This document shows, in pieces, positions 1 through 13,600 of a stretch of DNA of 64,000 bases (its first letter is position 1; each line of letters opens with the position of its first letter). Below the pieces are notes generated by a model. That model was not told the origin of the DNA. It was given only the letters and a program-made list of their open reading frames with translations, and ran no database searches. This DNA comes from Archilochus colubris. Its lineage: Eukaryota > Chordata > Aves > Apodiformes > Trochilidae. The translations under genes were made by a program, and so were the position numbers. The stretch lies in contig CM041084.1 in NCBI GenBank assembly GCA_023079485.1, forward strand, positions 130,956,792 through 131,020,791, given 5' to 3'.

Positions 1-3000
1 ACCCCTTACTATTAAGTTGAAGGCTTCAGATCCCAGGACCACAGTGCCACACAGCCCATGCATCTCCTAAGAGTGCTGCACAAGCCCTCAGCCCTCAAAA
101 TTACTGGAAAAGGATGGGAATGGATGACTGTTCCACCCACTTCAGGTGGCACATGCTTTAGTTATGCACCAGCCCCCACGCAGATCCCCTTGAAGTTTCA
201 TTGCTCTCACTTAGTGGCAGGGTCTCTGATGTGCCTTGCAGCAGAGGTCTCCTCCTGTGTGTCATCTGTTCTTTGCAACACATAGTAGTACACCAAGATG
301 CATCCTTATAAACTTCAACTTCATCCACCAGGGATATCTGCTGCATCACATTTTCTGCAAGGATGAAAGAGGTCCCCATGTCCATACCCACATCATTCCT
401 CTATTCAGGCTCCAGGAGAAAAAGGTTTCACTTGTAAGGATGTTGTTAGCATAGCACTGAAACATTTTTGAGCTGGCAGAGTAGCTGTGTAGTAGCTGTG
501 TTGCCTCACTTCCCACTTCCTAAATGTTCTGCCTCTCTTTCTACTTAAGAGCAAATGTGTGGCTGATTCCTTAACCAGACCCTGTGGGGAAGAAAGCCAC
601 AGACAAGGCAAGCAGGTCTGCCCCATTCCTGGAATGTGTTCTGGTGTGGTGGACATGATCCCCAGGCCATGTGTCTGTCCCAGTAATCCCATGCATGGCC
701 ACCCTCCCATCCCTTCATATTCTGCCATAGCTACTGCTCAGCTCCTTCTGCTCCTGCATGTAGCCCATATGAGGCAGCTTTCCAACAGGGCTGGGGAGAC
801 CTGCCAGCAGTGCTGCAGAGCACAATGTGACAAAGGAATCCTTTAAATCTGAAGCCAAAGCTGACTTCCAAAGGCTTTTGTTGCTGTGCACGGTGTATTC
901 AGCAGGCTTCAAACCACCACAGGACCTTCTGTGGCTGTTTGTCATGCCTGCTTCTCATGCTGGCTTGTTGGAGGTCAGATAATATAATAAATTCAATGAA
1001 GACAATTCCCATTTCTTAAAATGTTATTGCATAAAATTTAAATGCTCTTAATATTTCCCCTTTTGAACTACAGCTTATGTTACACATGTCTGATCGTTTG
1101 GAGATCTGGTTCTGCCCAACACCATGATGCTCTTATTATGGAAAATACTGGGCCAGGAAGTGCCTGTCTGCAGGTTGTTGGATGGCTCTGCCAGGAACAA
1201 CTGCAGGCTCTTGAGCTCAGCAGCTGCCTATGGAAGGTAGATCACCTTGGGAAAAATCAACCTAGAAGAAGGGAGGAGATAGAGGGAAAACAGAAAAAAA
1301 ATCCGAGAGCAAAGAGATTGAAGGGTGAGAGTAGGAGAGGAAAATTGGGAGGCTGAGGGAGAGGCTTGTAGCACAGGGAAAAGAAGAGAGAAGGCAAATT
1401 GTGATATGCTTGTGCATCTAGCTGGAGTCAGAGGGACTTCCAAGGGAAGGGCAAGATGCACCTCTGGGGCACCTCACTGAGGAGTGTGTTGTGCTCTGGG
1501 TGCTCAGCAGCCTCTGTTTCCCAAGGAAAGCAACCTCAAGAGAGGTTCAGAAGCTCTGCACGAAGCTGTTTTATTTGCTTACAATTAGTCTGACTGCAAG
1601 ATCTGTTAGAGTGGAGACTTGTCTTTCTTTGTTATCTTTTTGCCACATTTCAGGGCAGAACTTCCAGGAGGAGAGGACAGCAGGCTAACAACAAACAGTC
1701 ATTAATCTTGATGATACCCTGTTCAGGGGAAGGAGAGAATGCAGCCATGGAGTGGGCTAAGCTGTGGGCTCTGTACAGAGGTAGAAATGGCATGTACTGC
1801 TGTCTGTCTGGAACTGATTTACGTGCCTGGGTCTGAGGCTTCCAATTTTTTTTCTCTGTTCCTTGCAACACCTCCCAAAACAAAAGAGAGAATAAGTATT
1901 TATGTTCTTTGATGTGAAAAATTCTCTCTGGTTGAAGGTCAGTGCTGCAAGTGGTGGTGGCTCCAGAGAGGTGCTGAGTGCATTGCATGGAGGACCTGCC
2001 CACAAGCAAGAACACTGCCTGAGCTGTCAGTGCCCAACAGCAGCACCCTGGCCCTCCAGGTCAAGCCTAAGCTTTTTTCATTAGCCTCAGCTTTGGACTG
2101 GTTTGAATATACAAAAAAATCTGTCTTGTTTCAGAGGCTTGGGGTGTTTCTGAGGGCACTTTCACCTGTAGACCTCATAGCAGGAGTTCAGGCATTAGTG
2201 TGACTTTATGGGAGAGGTTAATTGTAACTGGAGCTGATTTAACTGCTAAGCTTCAAGTTACACTTCAAGCCGTAAGGGTTTGCAGGTAAGCAGAGAGAAT
2301 GATTAACAACTCCATGGTCTACAGAATATGCAACCTTTTTTCATATGTGGAGTGGGCCATGGGCAAGCAAGTCACACAGCTGCAGCACAAGCACCCAAAC
2401 TGCATGAAAAGGAAAAATTGCAGGTTTCCTGAGAAAAAGAGAGAGAAGATAAGGCCTACAGGTTTTGGGTGGAGCCCTATTTTCTTCCCATTCCTCCCAT
2501 GCAGGACTTGCTTTGGGTTGAAAGACAGTGGGATTGAGCTGCCCTTCAGGCCCTGTCCCTGCTGCACTCCCATCAACCCCTTAGCATCTCATGGGAGGAG
2601 GATGCTGGAAAGCAGACAATGAGTCTGAAGATACTGAGAACAGTACAGGAAATCCTGGAAAGCATAAGGTAAATACTTAATGGAAAGCACAGAGTTGCCT
2701 CCCACTCTCAGTGACTGTATTTCATTTTGTATTGTCTTTAATCATTTCTATGACATGCAGTAATCTACTTCTTTGGCTTCATTTAGGATTTATATGACAG
2801 AGTCTTATCAAAATAGAACTACTGGGACTGCAACACAAAACAGTGTTTCTAATTAAATCCAGTAGGATGAACATACTACAATGAATGTCATTTCCAATAG
2901 TGTCCCTAGAAATGACAAAGCAAAGCCTTTGTGAGGGGCACATTGTGAGGTGCCCCATGGAGCACCATCCCACATGTTCACATAGTGCTTTCCCTGAGAT

Positions 3001-5508
3001 AGATCTCCAGCAGCTGATGACAAACCTGATGCAGTGTGTCCTCCTGCAACAGCATCCCTCAGACACTATCACAGCATGGTGGCAATTGTCACAGCCAGAG
3101 ACATCTTGCAAGAGCAACTGGATGAAGGAAAAGAGGAAGGGGAAATAATCTGGGGATGCCTTGCAGCTCCAGCTGAATTCAGGGTTGAAATCTGCATGTT
3201 GGTGGGAATCCAGTCTGACCCTTGTGATCAGAGGCATTTAGGTAAAAGTGACAGGGAACAGCAGCTAAGGTTACCTGAGCATCCTTGTGCAAGAGCTTGT
3301 TTAACAGTCACTCTTTGCTTTCTGAAGTATTGGTCTTCTAGACTATACTTTAGGGCTAAATCAGGCACAAATGTTTACCATACATAAAAACTGAGGGCAA
3401 ATACAAGGAAATCATTTGCCCTTACGGAAATTACATAAACTTTTCTGAGCTGCTTCATGACTCATTTGAATATCTATAGCACATTGATATACTTAGGATC
3501 TAAGAGTAAGGTTTTAAAAATCAAGAAGCAAGGTATCATGAATGCTGTTAAAAATAGAGTTGCCTTATGTATATCAATTATATAAGGGCTGTCCCAAAAC
3601 CTGCTTTCAAGGGATGATTCTTGCTGCCAAACCTGACCAGGGGCTGGTCCCTGACAGCTCACCCCTGTCTGTGGCAGCCCCACACATGGGGAGTATGTTG
3701 CAGTCTGCACAACAACCACTTTCCAGGTTTAGTAAATTAAATGTCTGCAGCCTGAACTAAGGCAGAATGCAAAAGGATGAGTGAAACAACCTTATATTAC
3801 TTGACTGAGTTGGAACCACTCATACATTGTTCTTAGAATAAAGGAGTGTGTTCATAGGCTAAAAGAGGTATCAACTGCAGAGATGGGAGGAAAGGAAGGC
3901 CTTTGGGGGGTTTCTTTCAGAAAATTTTTCAGAAAAACACCTGAAGTTTTGTTTGTTGGGTGTTTTTGTTTGGTTGGTTGGTTTTTTAATATAATAATCT
4001 ATTTCTGTTTGTGAGAAGCTGATGGCTGGACCAGTTTTAGGAAGAATGAGTTAGTGTCACATAGTTGATAGTAGATGGGTGGCAATTTCTGTCTGACCCT
4101 AATGCCCTCACCCCCCAAACAAGTTCTCAACAGGAAGCACTGGAAGCTGCCTCCTTTGCCCAACAAACCACAGATTTTGGAGAAAAACAGCCTCAATATG
4201 CCAGGTCCTCCCCTATGATCATCCCAAGTGTTAAGGGCACCAACAATTACAGAGAAACTTGTTCTGGGTAGTTTGAACACACAAGTTTTCACTCAAGTTC
4301 TGTCCTCTTTCCCTGTTGAATTTTTTTGCTTTTTGCATTGTTTTGGAAGGAAATGCCTCATCCTTTTTTCCTGTGTCAAGGCTTCCTCTGATGGCCAACA
4401 GTTTAGGTCTCACCCAATGTGGGCAGAGCATGTGGTACAGAGCACTGCTGACTCTGGTGCCAGGGTCCATCTGTCTCCAGCATCTGTGTCTCATGATGCA
4501 CCAGTACTGATGGGCATGGCCAAGGGCTGGGAAGGACCACTGAAGCAGCAGGGCTTTCTAGCACAACCTGTGAGGAAAGGCAAGAGAACCAAGGCTGGTC
4601 AAACACGAAAAACACAGTAGTGAGTTAAATTCTTAAAAGTTGGTGGGTTTCTGTATTCTTGGTGAGGAGGAAGTAAGATTTTAAAATGGTACAGAGGAAG
4701 ATCTGCACTCAGACTGGCTAATGGTGAGGCATCAGACTTCACTGCCTGGGGTCACAGTGGGATCCAGCACTGGAGGATAATCCTGAATGGATTATCCCAC
4801 CAAGAACAGGCTTGGCTATCATGGCAGGATTGATAGAATTATGATTCATCCTGCCTTGGCCAGAAGGAATGACTGGGGTGATCTCCTGAGGTCCCTAGAA
4901 ATCCTATTCTTCCATGTCTCACAGTTGTTGTTTCTTTCTGCCCATTTTTCCCAAGTAAAATAATGATCATTCTGCTCATCATCACTGTTCACCTCCAGCT
5001 GCTTTAGTTCTCCATGCTGTATCTGAACAGCACTGAAATCAAGCCTCTGCTGATCACAAATTTTCCAGCATAGCAGTGGGACCTGATGAACCTGCACTAA
5101 TTTGGGCTGTATTTCTACTGGAGGAAAGACTTGCAGAAAGGTATTTATAGGGAGTCCATACGCAGAAGAATAATGTTATGCACTGGAAACAGATTGCAGT
5201 CCAGAGAAAAACAAAACATGGAGATATATTCTTTATTCACATAATCACCCACAAGGCTGTCAGATGAAGCCAGACTTTTTTATTTGCTTATGGCTATCAG
5301 TAGGCAGAAATGCCGTGCATCCCTCCCAGAGTCTGACCCACAGCACAGCCTGAGGGCAGCATGGGATGAGCTTGGTGAGAACAGGGCTACTTTCAACAAT
5401 TTCTGTGATCCTCTCCCCAAAACATGTTGATCCATTATCTTTATCAGCCATAGCAAATCTGGGGGAGTGGTAATGCCTTTTGGCACACACACCCATGCCC
5501 TCACGGTC
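1..5508. other. Intergenic DNA, no supported gene
   Basis: I see no exon, RNA gene or recognisable transposon here. Open frames on both strands are short (up to 152 codons), lack recognisable protein motifs and overlap each other, as expected by chance. A T/G-rich low-complexity stretch lies near 3,945-3,985. In human the next gene on this side of RRM2B is NCALD; this stretch may be its distal upstream DNA, but that is inferred from gene order only. Confidence 0.6.
4775..4797. promoter_or_regulatory. Perfect 9-bp inverted repeat of TAATCC-type homeodomain sites
   Basis: GGATAATCC and GGATTATCC face each other across the 5-base spacer TGAAT. TAATCC/GGATTA is the known core site of K50 homeodomain proteins (OTX, PITX and GSC classes), so the palindrome could bind a dimer. 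The sequence shows only the motif; regulatory activity is inference. Confidence 0.25.
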
Positions 5509-5614
5509 TCACAGAATGGCTGAGGTGAGAAGGGACCTCAGAAGGTCATTTAGTCTGAACCCACTGCTCAAGCCAGGGCCACACAGAGTGGGCTGCCCTG
5601 CACCATGGCCAGCT
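5509..5614 (-). mobile_element. CR1 LINE 3'-tail fragment
   Basis: The plus strand reads TCACAGAATGGCTGAGGTGA followed by AAGGGACCTC and a stretch on 'contents of the area' typical of the reverse complement of avian CR1 3' ends. The element is therefore in minus orientation, severely 5'-truncated as most CR1 copies are, and non-coding. The left edge is clear; the right edge is approximate. Confidence 0.75.
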
Positions 5615-8600
5615 GAGCTCTTGGTTCTCATTTCTTTTTTTAATAAAAGATAAATTTTTATTATGTCCAAGTAAGGTACTAAAGCGAACAAAAAGCCTGA
5701 GGAAGATGTGTGGTGATGACGATAGACCAAGATTAAGGACTACTTTCTTTTATCCCAGTCATGTGGAAGACACCAGAAAACATCTGATAGGCTGCAAATT
5801 AAACAATAAAGGCACAAATACATATACAGATACATAAAATACAGGGGACTAGGGGGAGTAATGCCTGAAGTAGCATTCAAAACTGATGCTAAGAGTGCAG
5901 ATCTTGATCTTGGAGCAGATAAGAGCCATGGGCATGTTTAATTTACTAGACTACATGTGGCCTGAGAGTCTAAGCTGGAGTGGATGAGCAGGACTTACAC
6001 AGAAACACAGAGAAAAATGTTAATCACAGGGACAAGAAAGGTGGGAATTTCTGTGTTTATTTATCCTGAGTAGTTAATCACAGTATGTTTCAAGAATATC
6101 AAATGTGGATTTCAAGACAATAGAGTTCATGCAATAAGCAGGTTTTGTGGGACATCAGGGTAAAACAAACCTTAAAAGCTCCAAAATATTTTTTCTTTAT
6201 GCCAAAAAAAGCTGGTGTAGAAATTATTCCCTTTGAGCTGATGCATTTGAAGAGCTTCCCAATGGCCACTGAAAGGGGCTGTTACCATCCTCCCTCTGGG
6301 GCAGTGAACCTTGGCTGGAGCAAAACAGCTTCAGCTTCACATGGCTGTCCTGCAGCATCAATCACTGCCCAGGGCTACATGTGCACAAGCTGGCAATGTA
6401 GCCAAATCCAAAATTTGATTCACTGTACAATTTCTGTTAGGAGGTACAAATCTGCTCTTAATGAAATGAGAATGTTCTGTGACTCACAACTCCATTGAAG
6501 TTTATAGAAATCTTAATGGTGGTGACATTTATTAGCGAAGTAGCAGGTACAACCTTTATTATGTAGAGCCAGTTAGAATTCTCTTAATGAGTCTCCTGGG
6601 TTATTTAGAGCCAGTTAGAATTATCTTAATGAGTCCTCTTGTTAGGAGTTCTTGAATAATCTTATCTTCTCTCTATAACAAGAGCAGTTCACACTTACAG
6701 ACCAAAATAGGTCTCACTCAGCCCACAGATTCCAATTACAGACTTTAGGGGTTTGGACATTGTCTTGAGACTAAGCTATTGCATATTTTATTAGCAAATT
6801 GCAGTAATAATCCCACAACTGTGTTCAAAATTATTTCCTTTTCTGTATTCTTTTTGCTACCATGTTATTTCCTTCATAATACAAGGTGTAAATTTCCTGT
6901 TTCACAGTATATTATTCTAGTCCAAGACTGTTTATCAGTCTTTCATCTATTTGCACCTCAGAAGGCTGCTGAAAACAAAATGGACTTTGTTTTTTTGTGG
7001 GGGTTTTTTTTGTTGTGGGCTTTTTTTTTTTTTGGCCAGGTAGTAACTGAGAGAAAAGAAGTTTTAATTTAATATAACCATTGTATTATTAGTTCTGGGC
7101 AAGGTGGCATTAGCAATGACACGTTCTGTTCCATCAGGGCCACTGTGAGGCCAGCAGAAACTTGATTAAAATGTGGAAATTCAGATTTAACCCCTTGAAA
7201 TTGTATCTTAGAACCTCCTTACTGAACTTCTCTAAATTTCCTGCAGGGAACTCATGTTCAGACAAACACTGAACTGCTGAATTTTATTTCTGGACACTTC
7301 CACAGAACTGGGATACCTTTGCCATATTTTACCAAAGAGGTTACATTTCAACTAACACAGTTTTACTTTAAAATATTTCTTTAGTGTCTTAGTAAAATAC
7401 TTCAGAAACAGCTTCGGTGAAAGGAATAATATAAATAAATGTTTTTGTTCAGGTTAATTGAAAGATTTTCCTTTTGGTATACATTATTTAACAAATAAGT
7501 GAAAATTCTCTGGCTTTTCAAGAAAGATGCTGAAGGGGATTACTTCATAATTTGCTTGTCCCGTGATTTGTGCAATGTTTCTTACACTAACCTCAAAAAG
7601 AAGGAACTCTTGGATGATGATCTATAACAACTTTGAAATTTGTTTCACATGAGTAGAAAATTTATTTGAAGTCTAATGAGAAATTAAATTATGGATGTTA
7701 ATGCAATTTCATCTTGTTAACCAGTACACACAGTTCTTCGAAACTTAATCAAAGTATGGAGCTTTTAAAAATAGATGTTATTTAGTAACAACTGGATTGA
7801 GGTTTTGTTTTAAGTTACAGTGGCTTTGCTACCTTAAAACCCAGCATGAAAAGAACTATAGCTCTTTGATGTGCTTTATTTTCTTTTACCAGACTGTATT
7901 TTCACATGGCTTGGCCTATGTAAGTGGCAATGAAGATGACCCTGAAGCAGAACTGAACTGCCTTGTCCCCAGCCTAAAGTTAGTGAGGAAGTGACAGACC
8001 GAGGCAGGCAGGTCCTTGCTATTAGTCACTCCTTTGTTGGTCAACAGCTTCCACTTACCTGAGACTCTTTTCAGTTCACCAAAGTAAATTCACCCCTGCA
8101 GACACCCCAAAAATGTCAGAATCTGTGGGCCTGCCCATTGGGTCCTCCCAGTGCTTGCATTATCAGGTAGCAATCTTAGGAGAGGGGAGTGGGACTGGGA
8201 AGGAAAAGAGGCACAGAGCAGTAAGAAATACATTGTTTGGAAAATGGCTATTTTGGAGAAAAAGGATGCATGCTGAGACCGTAATGACAACCCTCTGAGA
8301 ATACATGACTACAACATTATGGTTTTGTAAAAAAACCCTGCAGCAATGCATGGGATCTTTTAAAAAAAGCCCTGGATTGAATTTTGACAATTGAACAAAA
8401 GCTCTGCATGGAAGAAATAAATCCTTTCCTTTAACAACTGCAGCATCCATGGCCGCCTGCCCCAGCGTACACTGTTGTGGCAAGAGGTAGTCAGATCCTA
8501 GATGATATCACTTACGTACATCTTTCTCTCCCTCTGTATCATACTAACACCTCTTACCTTCCAAGGGAGTGGGAGGACTTGGAGCTCTTTTCCTTAGCTG

Positions 8601-10390
8601 GACACTAACCCATCACATGCAGAGGCTGTGCCAGCTCCTCTCACAGCCCCGGAGAAGCAAGCCAGAAGGCAGGAGCCACCAAAGCCGTGGTGTTAAAATG
8701 TAGGGAAGAAGATCAAGAAGAACTGTTCCTAGCACCACACTGTAATATAGACTCAGCACATGAAAAGATCAGCTAGATAGTAGGCTTCTTGGTGCTTAAG
8801 CCCATGCAACTTAAAAATAATTTCCCTGAGCACTTTTTCTGGTCTAACTGACCAGATGAGGCAGATATGACAGAGCCAATGAATCAAGATGTGCAGCAGC
8901 ACACCAGCAGCTAACTGGAGGGGCATAGACCTGAATGACTCAGGTTAGGGCTGTAACGCCAAGAGAGATTTCTTGCAGCCTTTCTTTTTCCTTTCTTGAA
9001 AAGCATCCTTTGCTTTTCATGGCAGAGAGGGCAAAAATATATCCTGAAGCAATTATCTACCTCTGAAACAGAGCCATAAAATACACACAGTAGAAAGAGA
9101 CTTCCTCCAGCTGTAACTTCTTGAGAAATATGAGACTGCAATCAAGATCTGGTGCTCCTCTGAAGTCACCTGCATCTGGGGATCTATCAAATGATTGCTG
9201 AAAGCTCAGCTGTGACAGCATTGGAATTATGGTTATGAAACATTTCTGTTTCCAGAGGTTTTAATCCTGAACTGATACATATTAAAACCAGATGTTCATC
9301 ATCTGCTCTGATATGTCTTAGGACCAAAACTGCACCCACTACGTTTGGTGAGGGTGGAGAAGAAAAGACTGCAGCCATATGGGCACAAACCACATTGCAT
9401 CATGGTTAAAATAAAGTAGAAGGAGAGTGAACATGCTAAACAAACAATGGCAATGCAGTGGCTACTGAGCAACCCTGACTGTAGTTACAACTTATACCTG
9501 ATGCTGCTACTCAACAGTGCTCTTGGGAAACATTTCATCACCCCTTTCTGGAGCTTTTAACAGAAAAGTTAATGACTGAAATATTCTCTCACACCACTTT
9601 CAGGCATGGTGAAAGTTCACTCAGGGGAACCCAAGGACTCTGAAAGACCCAAAACAAAACAGCTTCTTTCTTCTGGCTTTAGTGCTGAACAACAGAGGTC
9701 CATAGCAACCCCAGGAGATTTATAGGAGATTATATATATTGCTGTGGATCCACCAGTTTCTCAATCTCCATCACAGTTTTTGAGGACTCCTTAGCTTAGG
9801 GATAGAGTCCTGTACACCATAAATTATGTGGGTCTGCAGTCTGGGTGTTACCCAGAAGTCCAGGAGAAGGATATTGTATATCCCAAGAGAACCTAAGTTA
9901 ATGAAGTGCAACCTTGCTCCTGTTTTCTTCACATTACGAGCTCCATGAATTTTATTCATTAGCGGATGTAATTTACAGCAATAGCCTAAACTCATGTGGC
10001 TGACACTCTGTGGGTTTGGCAGAGAGCTACACGGATGTGAAGAAGGTGTAAATTAAAGTGGGTCGCAACAAGTTTATTCTAATTAACCTCTTCTAGTGCT
10101 TGCAGAGTTGGCTTCCACTGAAGCTTCTGCCTCAAGCACCCCAGCCTGTAACTTAGGCTAATTAGGCTCCTAATGCAAGATTCACATTGATAAGCAGATA
10201 GAAATAGAGATACAAATGCAGCTGGAGTGCACTATTGTATGGCTGTGCCCATCAGAGATGATCTGTACTGCCTTAGAGCCCAGAGCTCCTGCAAAGCCAA
10301 AAGCAGTGCATAGAATGCCCCAGAGCAATGCCACCAGCACACACCTGCTTGCTCAGAGGCTGTCTCTGGGCAGAAAGTGAGGGCTTTTCT
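5615..10390. other. Intergenic DNA, no supported gene
   Basis: Moderately AT-rich unique-looking sequence. I see a short 42-bp tandem duplication near 6.56 kb, poly-T runs near 7,000-7,035 and homeodomain-like TAATTA motifs near 10.08-10.16 kb, but no splice-consistent coding exon and no recognisable transposon. Confidence 0.55.
6564..6647. repeat. Two-copy tandem duplication, period 42 bp
   Basis: The string TAGAGCCAGTTAGAATT occurs at 6,564 and again at 6,606, each followed by a close variant of CTCTTAATGAGTC. The copies differ by a few substitutions, so the duplication is not very recent. No coding role is apparent. Confidence 0.8.
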
Positions 10391-10690
10391 TCAGAGGAAT
10401 AATTCAGTGTCCCCAAGGCAAGAAGTGGGTGGTCAGCATCAGCTCCAGCAGCCATCAGAACAAGGGGCTGGTTTCCAGCCAGAGCGGGAGTGGGGAGCCC
10501 TGCTCGAGGGGGTGAAAGGAGGGGAAGGAGATGCCAGTTTTCTCCGTGGCATTTCCCTCGCGTGGGCACAACTCATCGCTAGCTGTGGCAGCCCATGAGC
10601 AGGAGGAGCAGCCCGGAGCAGCTGGCAGCCACCTCCGCCTGGGAGGGCGCCCGTGCGGGCTGGCATCCCCGGGAGAAGTAACCTGTCAGT
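10391..10690. promoter_or_regulatory. Small GC-rich, CpG-containing island in intergenic DNA
   Basis: This 300-bp stretch is clearly richer in G+C and in CpG (for example CTCGAG, TCCGTGG, CTCGCGTGG, CTCCGCC, GCGCCCGTGCG) than the flanking several kilobases. It could be an alternative promoter or first non-coding exon of the neighbouring gene (NCALD in human), or a local GC-rich remnant. A TATAAAAG string sits on the plus strand at 10,780-10,787, but nothing in the sequence ties it to a transcript. Confidence 0.3.
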
Positions 10691-13600
10691 CACTGACAGA
10701 GCCACAAGAGATGCTCCTTCGATGTAGGAGTAGATGCCAGAGAACAGCTGAGCAGGGGGCTGGGGTTTATTTTTAATTTTATAAAAGTAAATTTGTCTTC
10801 TGCATGATCCTCCCATTCTTCCTCTCACAGCACATGTAAATAGAAAGACAGGAAATGGCACACACACGTCCCAGCAGTACAGAGCTGCTGTGACTCTCAG
10901 CCCTTGCTGTAGCTGTCTTAAAGATGCCTGTGCTTCCCGGGGACAGCATCCTCCTTTTCCTTACAGCCCTCTAGAAACAGGCTAGGGGAAGCACAAGGAA
11001 CAGAGCCCACTGAATATCCCCACAGGCAGTTTCCAGCCTGCACTGCTTCCCTCTATCTACAGCTCTGTGGAGGCAACCACACTCACTTAGCAGTGTCCTG
11101 TTAATTGAATGCACAGTCCCAGACCCCCATGTGTTTGGCCACCAAGGAAAACCTCTGGATGCAAAAGCTTGTCTCAGGTAGAATCATGTTTCACTCCTGG
11201 AAAGTTTATTGGCTAATCTGAAAGACCTTTCCAATACTGTTTATGAGGCTGCAAATGCTCTCTTTCCATGAAAAGACCCCGGGAGCCAAGAGTAACATGT
11301 GTGAGATTTACCACAATAATTTTAACTGAAGGAGCTGGGCTATGGTACAGGCTGCTCCTAGTGGGGCTGCAGGAAGGGTTTTTGTGAGGACAGGGAGGAT
11401 GAGCTCCTTCCTAAAAACATCCCCAGCTGCCTGCAGCCCAAACCTGCTGTGGTTGCTCTTGGGCCACAGGAGCTGGCAGGTGGGCTGCCCACAAAGATGG
11501 ACACAGCCCTGAAGGCATCTGCTGCCCGAGCCAAAATCTCTCATTCTCCCATGGTCTTAGGTTCCTGCCTTTCATTGCAAGAACCAGGCAGCTGTGATAA
11601 AATTAGGACAGTTGCTGCTGACAGTTAATTAGTTTCAGATAAGGTCCTCAAGGTGGCCACTGGGAAATAAACCAATGCTGTTGAAGCCAGCACTGCAAAG
11701 CCTCCTGGCAGCCTCTGCCAGCTTTGCCCCTGCCAGCAGGCACGAGGTTGCTGCAGGAGAAATGCCACCAGGTACTACTGGCAGGGCTGGATCCCCACCA
11801 GCATGCAGGGGCTGGCACACTGTGCCCATCAGCTGTGACTTCAGAGGCTTCTGGTCTGGTTTGTTTTGGTTTTTAATGGATATTTGTCTGAAACACTGCA
11901 AGGCCTCAGAAGAGGCAAATACCTGCCCACCATGGTACAAACCCCAACTTCATCCTAACTTGTTCTTCACCTTACCTGGGTATAGGTATTAATTACTTCA
12001 TGTACAAAGCAAAGGATGGGACATGATAGTTGCTTACAACACCAAAACCACATTCATCAGGTACTGACTGGGTCAAATGTTTCCAGCAGCTCTGTGTGAT
12101 ACTCACCAGTATCCTTTGAGGTCTAAGGAGAGTGACCCAGCCACAGGCATCATTCTGCACAAGCAGCATCTGTGTTGAACAGAACTGATGGATACACAAT
12201 TGTGGTAAAGTTCAGCTTTTCAGCCACACAAAATAGAGTAAATGTCTGGGAAAAAAAATTCTGTCTCCTGCTCCTTGGGCAAAAATTGGCCTTTTCGTGT
12301 GGCTGGTGTGAGAATAGCCAGACCCTGATGATTTAGACCTACACACAGCAGCAGGGAAATAAATTAACAGCCATCAAACAAAGGAAAAAGAAGTGGCAGC
12401 AATTACTCTCTATTTTACAGGGTTTGGGCAAGACAGTTTGAGCTTAAAATATAATCAGCATGTGCTAATGCTGCCACTTACATGTAATGGATGCAGGGAA
12501 AGAGATTTGCTTATGTGGGTACCACACCACAAAATACAGCAGCAGCAAGAGTACCTGTAGATTAATATTCTAAGTGACAGAAGAGCTTTAACAAATCTGT
12601 CAAGAACCTCATATTTTTAACCCATATAAATCTGATTGGCCTGGGGTGAATAAAACCATACAGCCAGAAGGAAATGGCAAAACTTCAAGACAGAGTTAAA
12701 AATACAGTTACTTATTATACAGAGGAATTCTTATCCAGTGATTTTCTGTTGCAGACCCTGCAACAGGCCACATCCTGGTGTGCAAATGTCTGTATTTATC
12801 TCAGCAGCTGCATGCAGATTTTTCCCATGACTTTTCTCTGGCCTCAGCAGCCTATCAAGAGCTGTAAAACGCCCTACACATGCTGGATGTAGGATTTGCA
12901 TCTCACAGATGTTACGGCTGCCTTACAGCTCCAGAGGACCAGGGAGAACAAGGAGGGCTCAGCAGCTCACACCTCTGCCAAGCCACAGGACTTGGGGCAG
13001 CAGCCAGCTGCCAGCCTTTTGAAGGTGGCTCCAAAGGCAGGAGAAGTCCTTGCTTCTCCCTCAAGTGAGCTTCTCCCTCAAGCATTCCCTTGCTGAGTGA
13101 GGGAGAAGTTGGGAAAACTTTTTTGGTCCCTATATTCTGCTCAGCTAATGAGTGGAGTTAAGCAGACTGGTCCAGCTGCATGAAACGGGCTTTTAACAAC
13201 GGGAATCTCAGAGACAGGAACCAGGAAATGCTTTTTTCCAAGGTGGTCATCCAAAAATGTGGTGCATACAATAGTGGCTTTAGGATGGAATTGCTCCAGG
13301 GCCCCTCCACACATGGTCCCATTGGGTCATTGAGGGATGAGTAAACAGGAGATGGAGGGTACAGCAAGGAGCAGGGTAGCTCAGCCAGCAGCCAGCCTAA
13401 CACCCAGGTCTGAGGCAGGAAATTACACACACTATGAATGAATTCAATAAACACATTTAGTTCTCTAGCCAACCTAATAGGCTCTAAGTTCACACTACTT
13501 CCCTTCAAATTGAAAGAAAAAAGAAATCAATAACTGATAGGCAAGCCTCTCCTCTGGTGGCAGAAATGCTCACTTTTGTAGCTCTAAACCATACTCCTTT

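Noticed and set aside
2779..3237. 152-codon minus-strand open frame in the left intergenic region
   Set aside because: No recognisable motif, no flanking splice structure, and overlapping plus-strand frames of similar length; chance is the simpler explanation.
10439..10867. 142-codon minus-strand open frame over the small GC island
   Set aside because: Length is explained by local GC content; the sequence has no recognisable domain and no Kozak or splice support.
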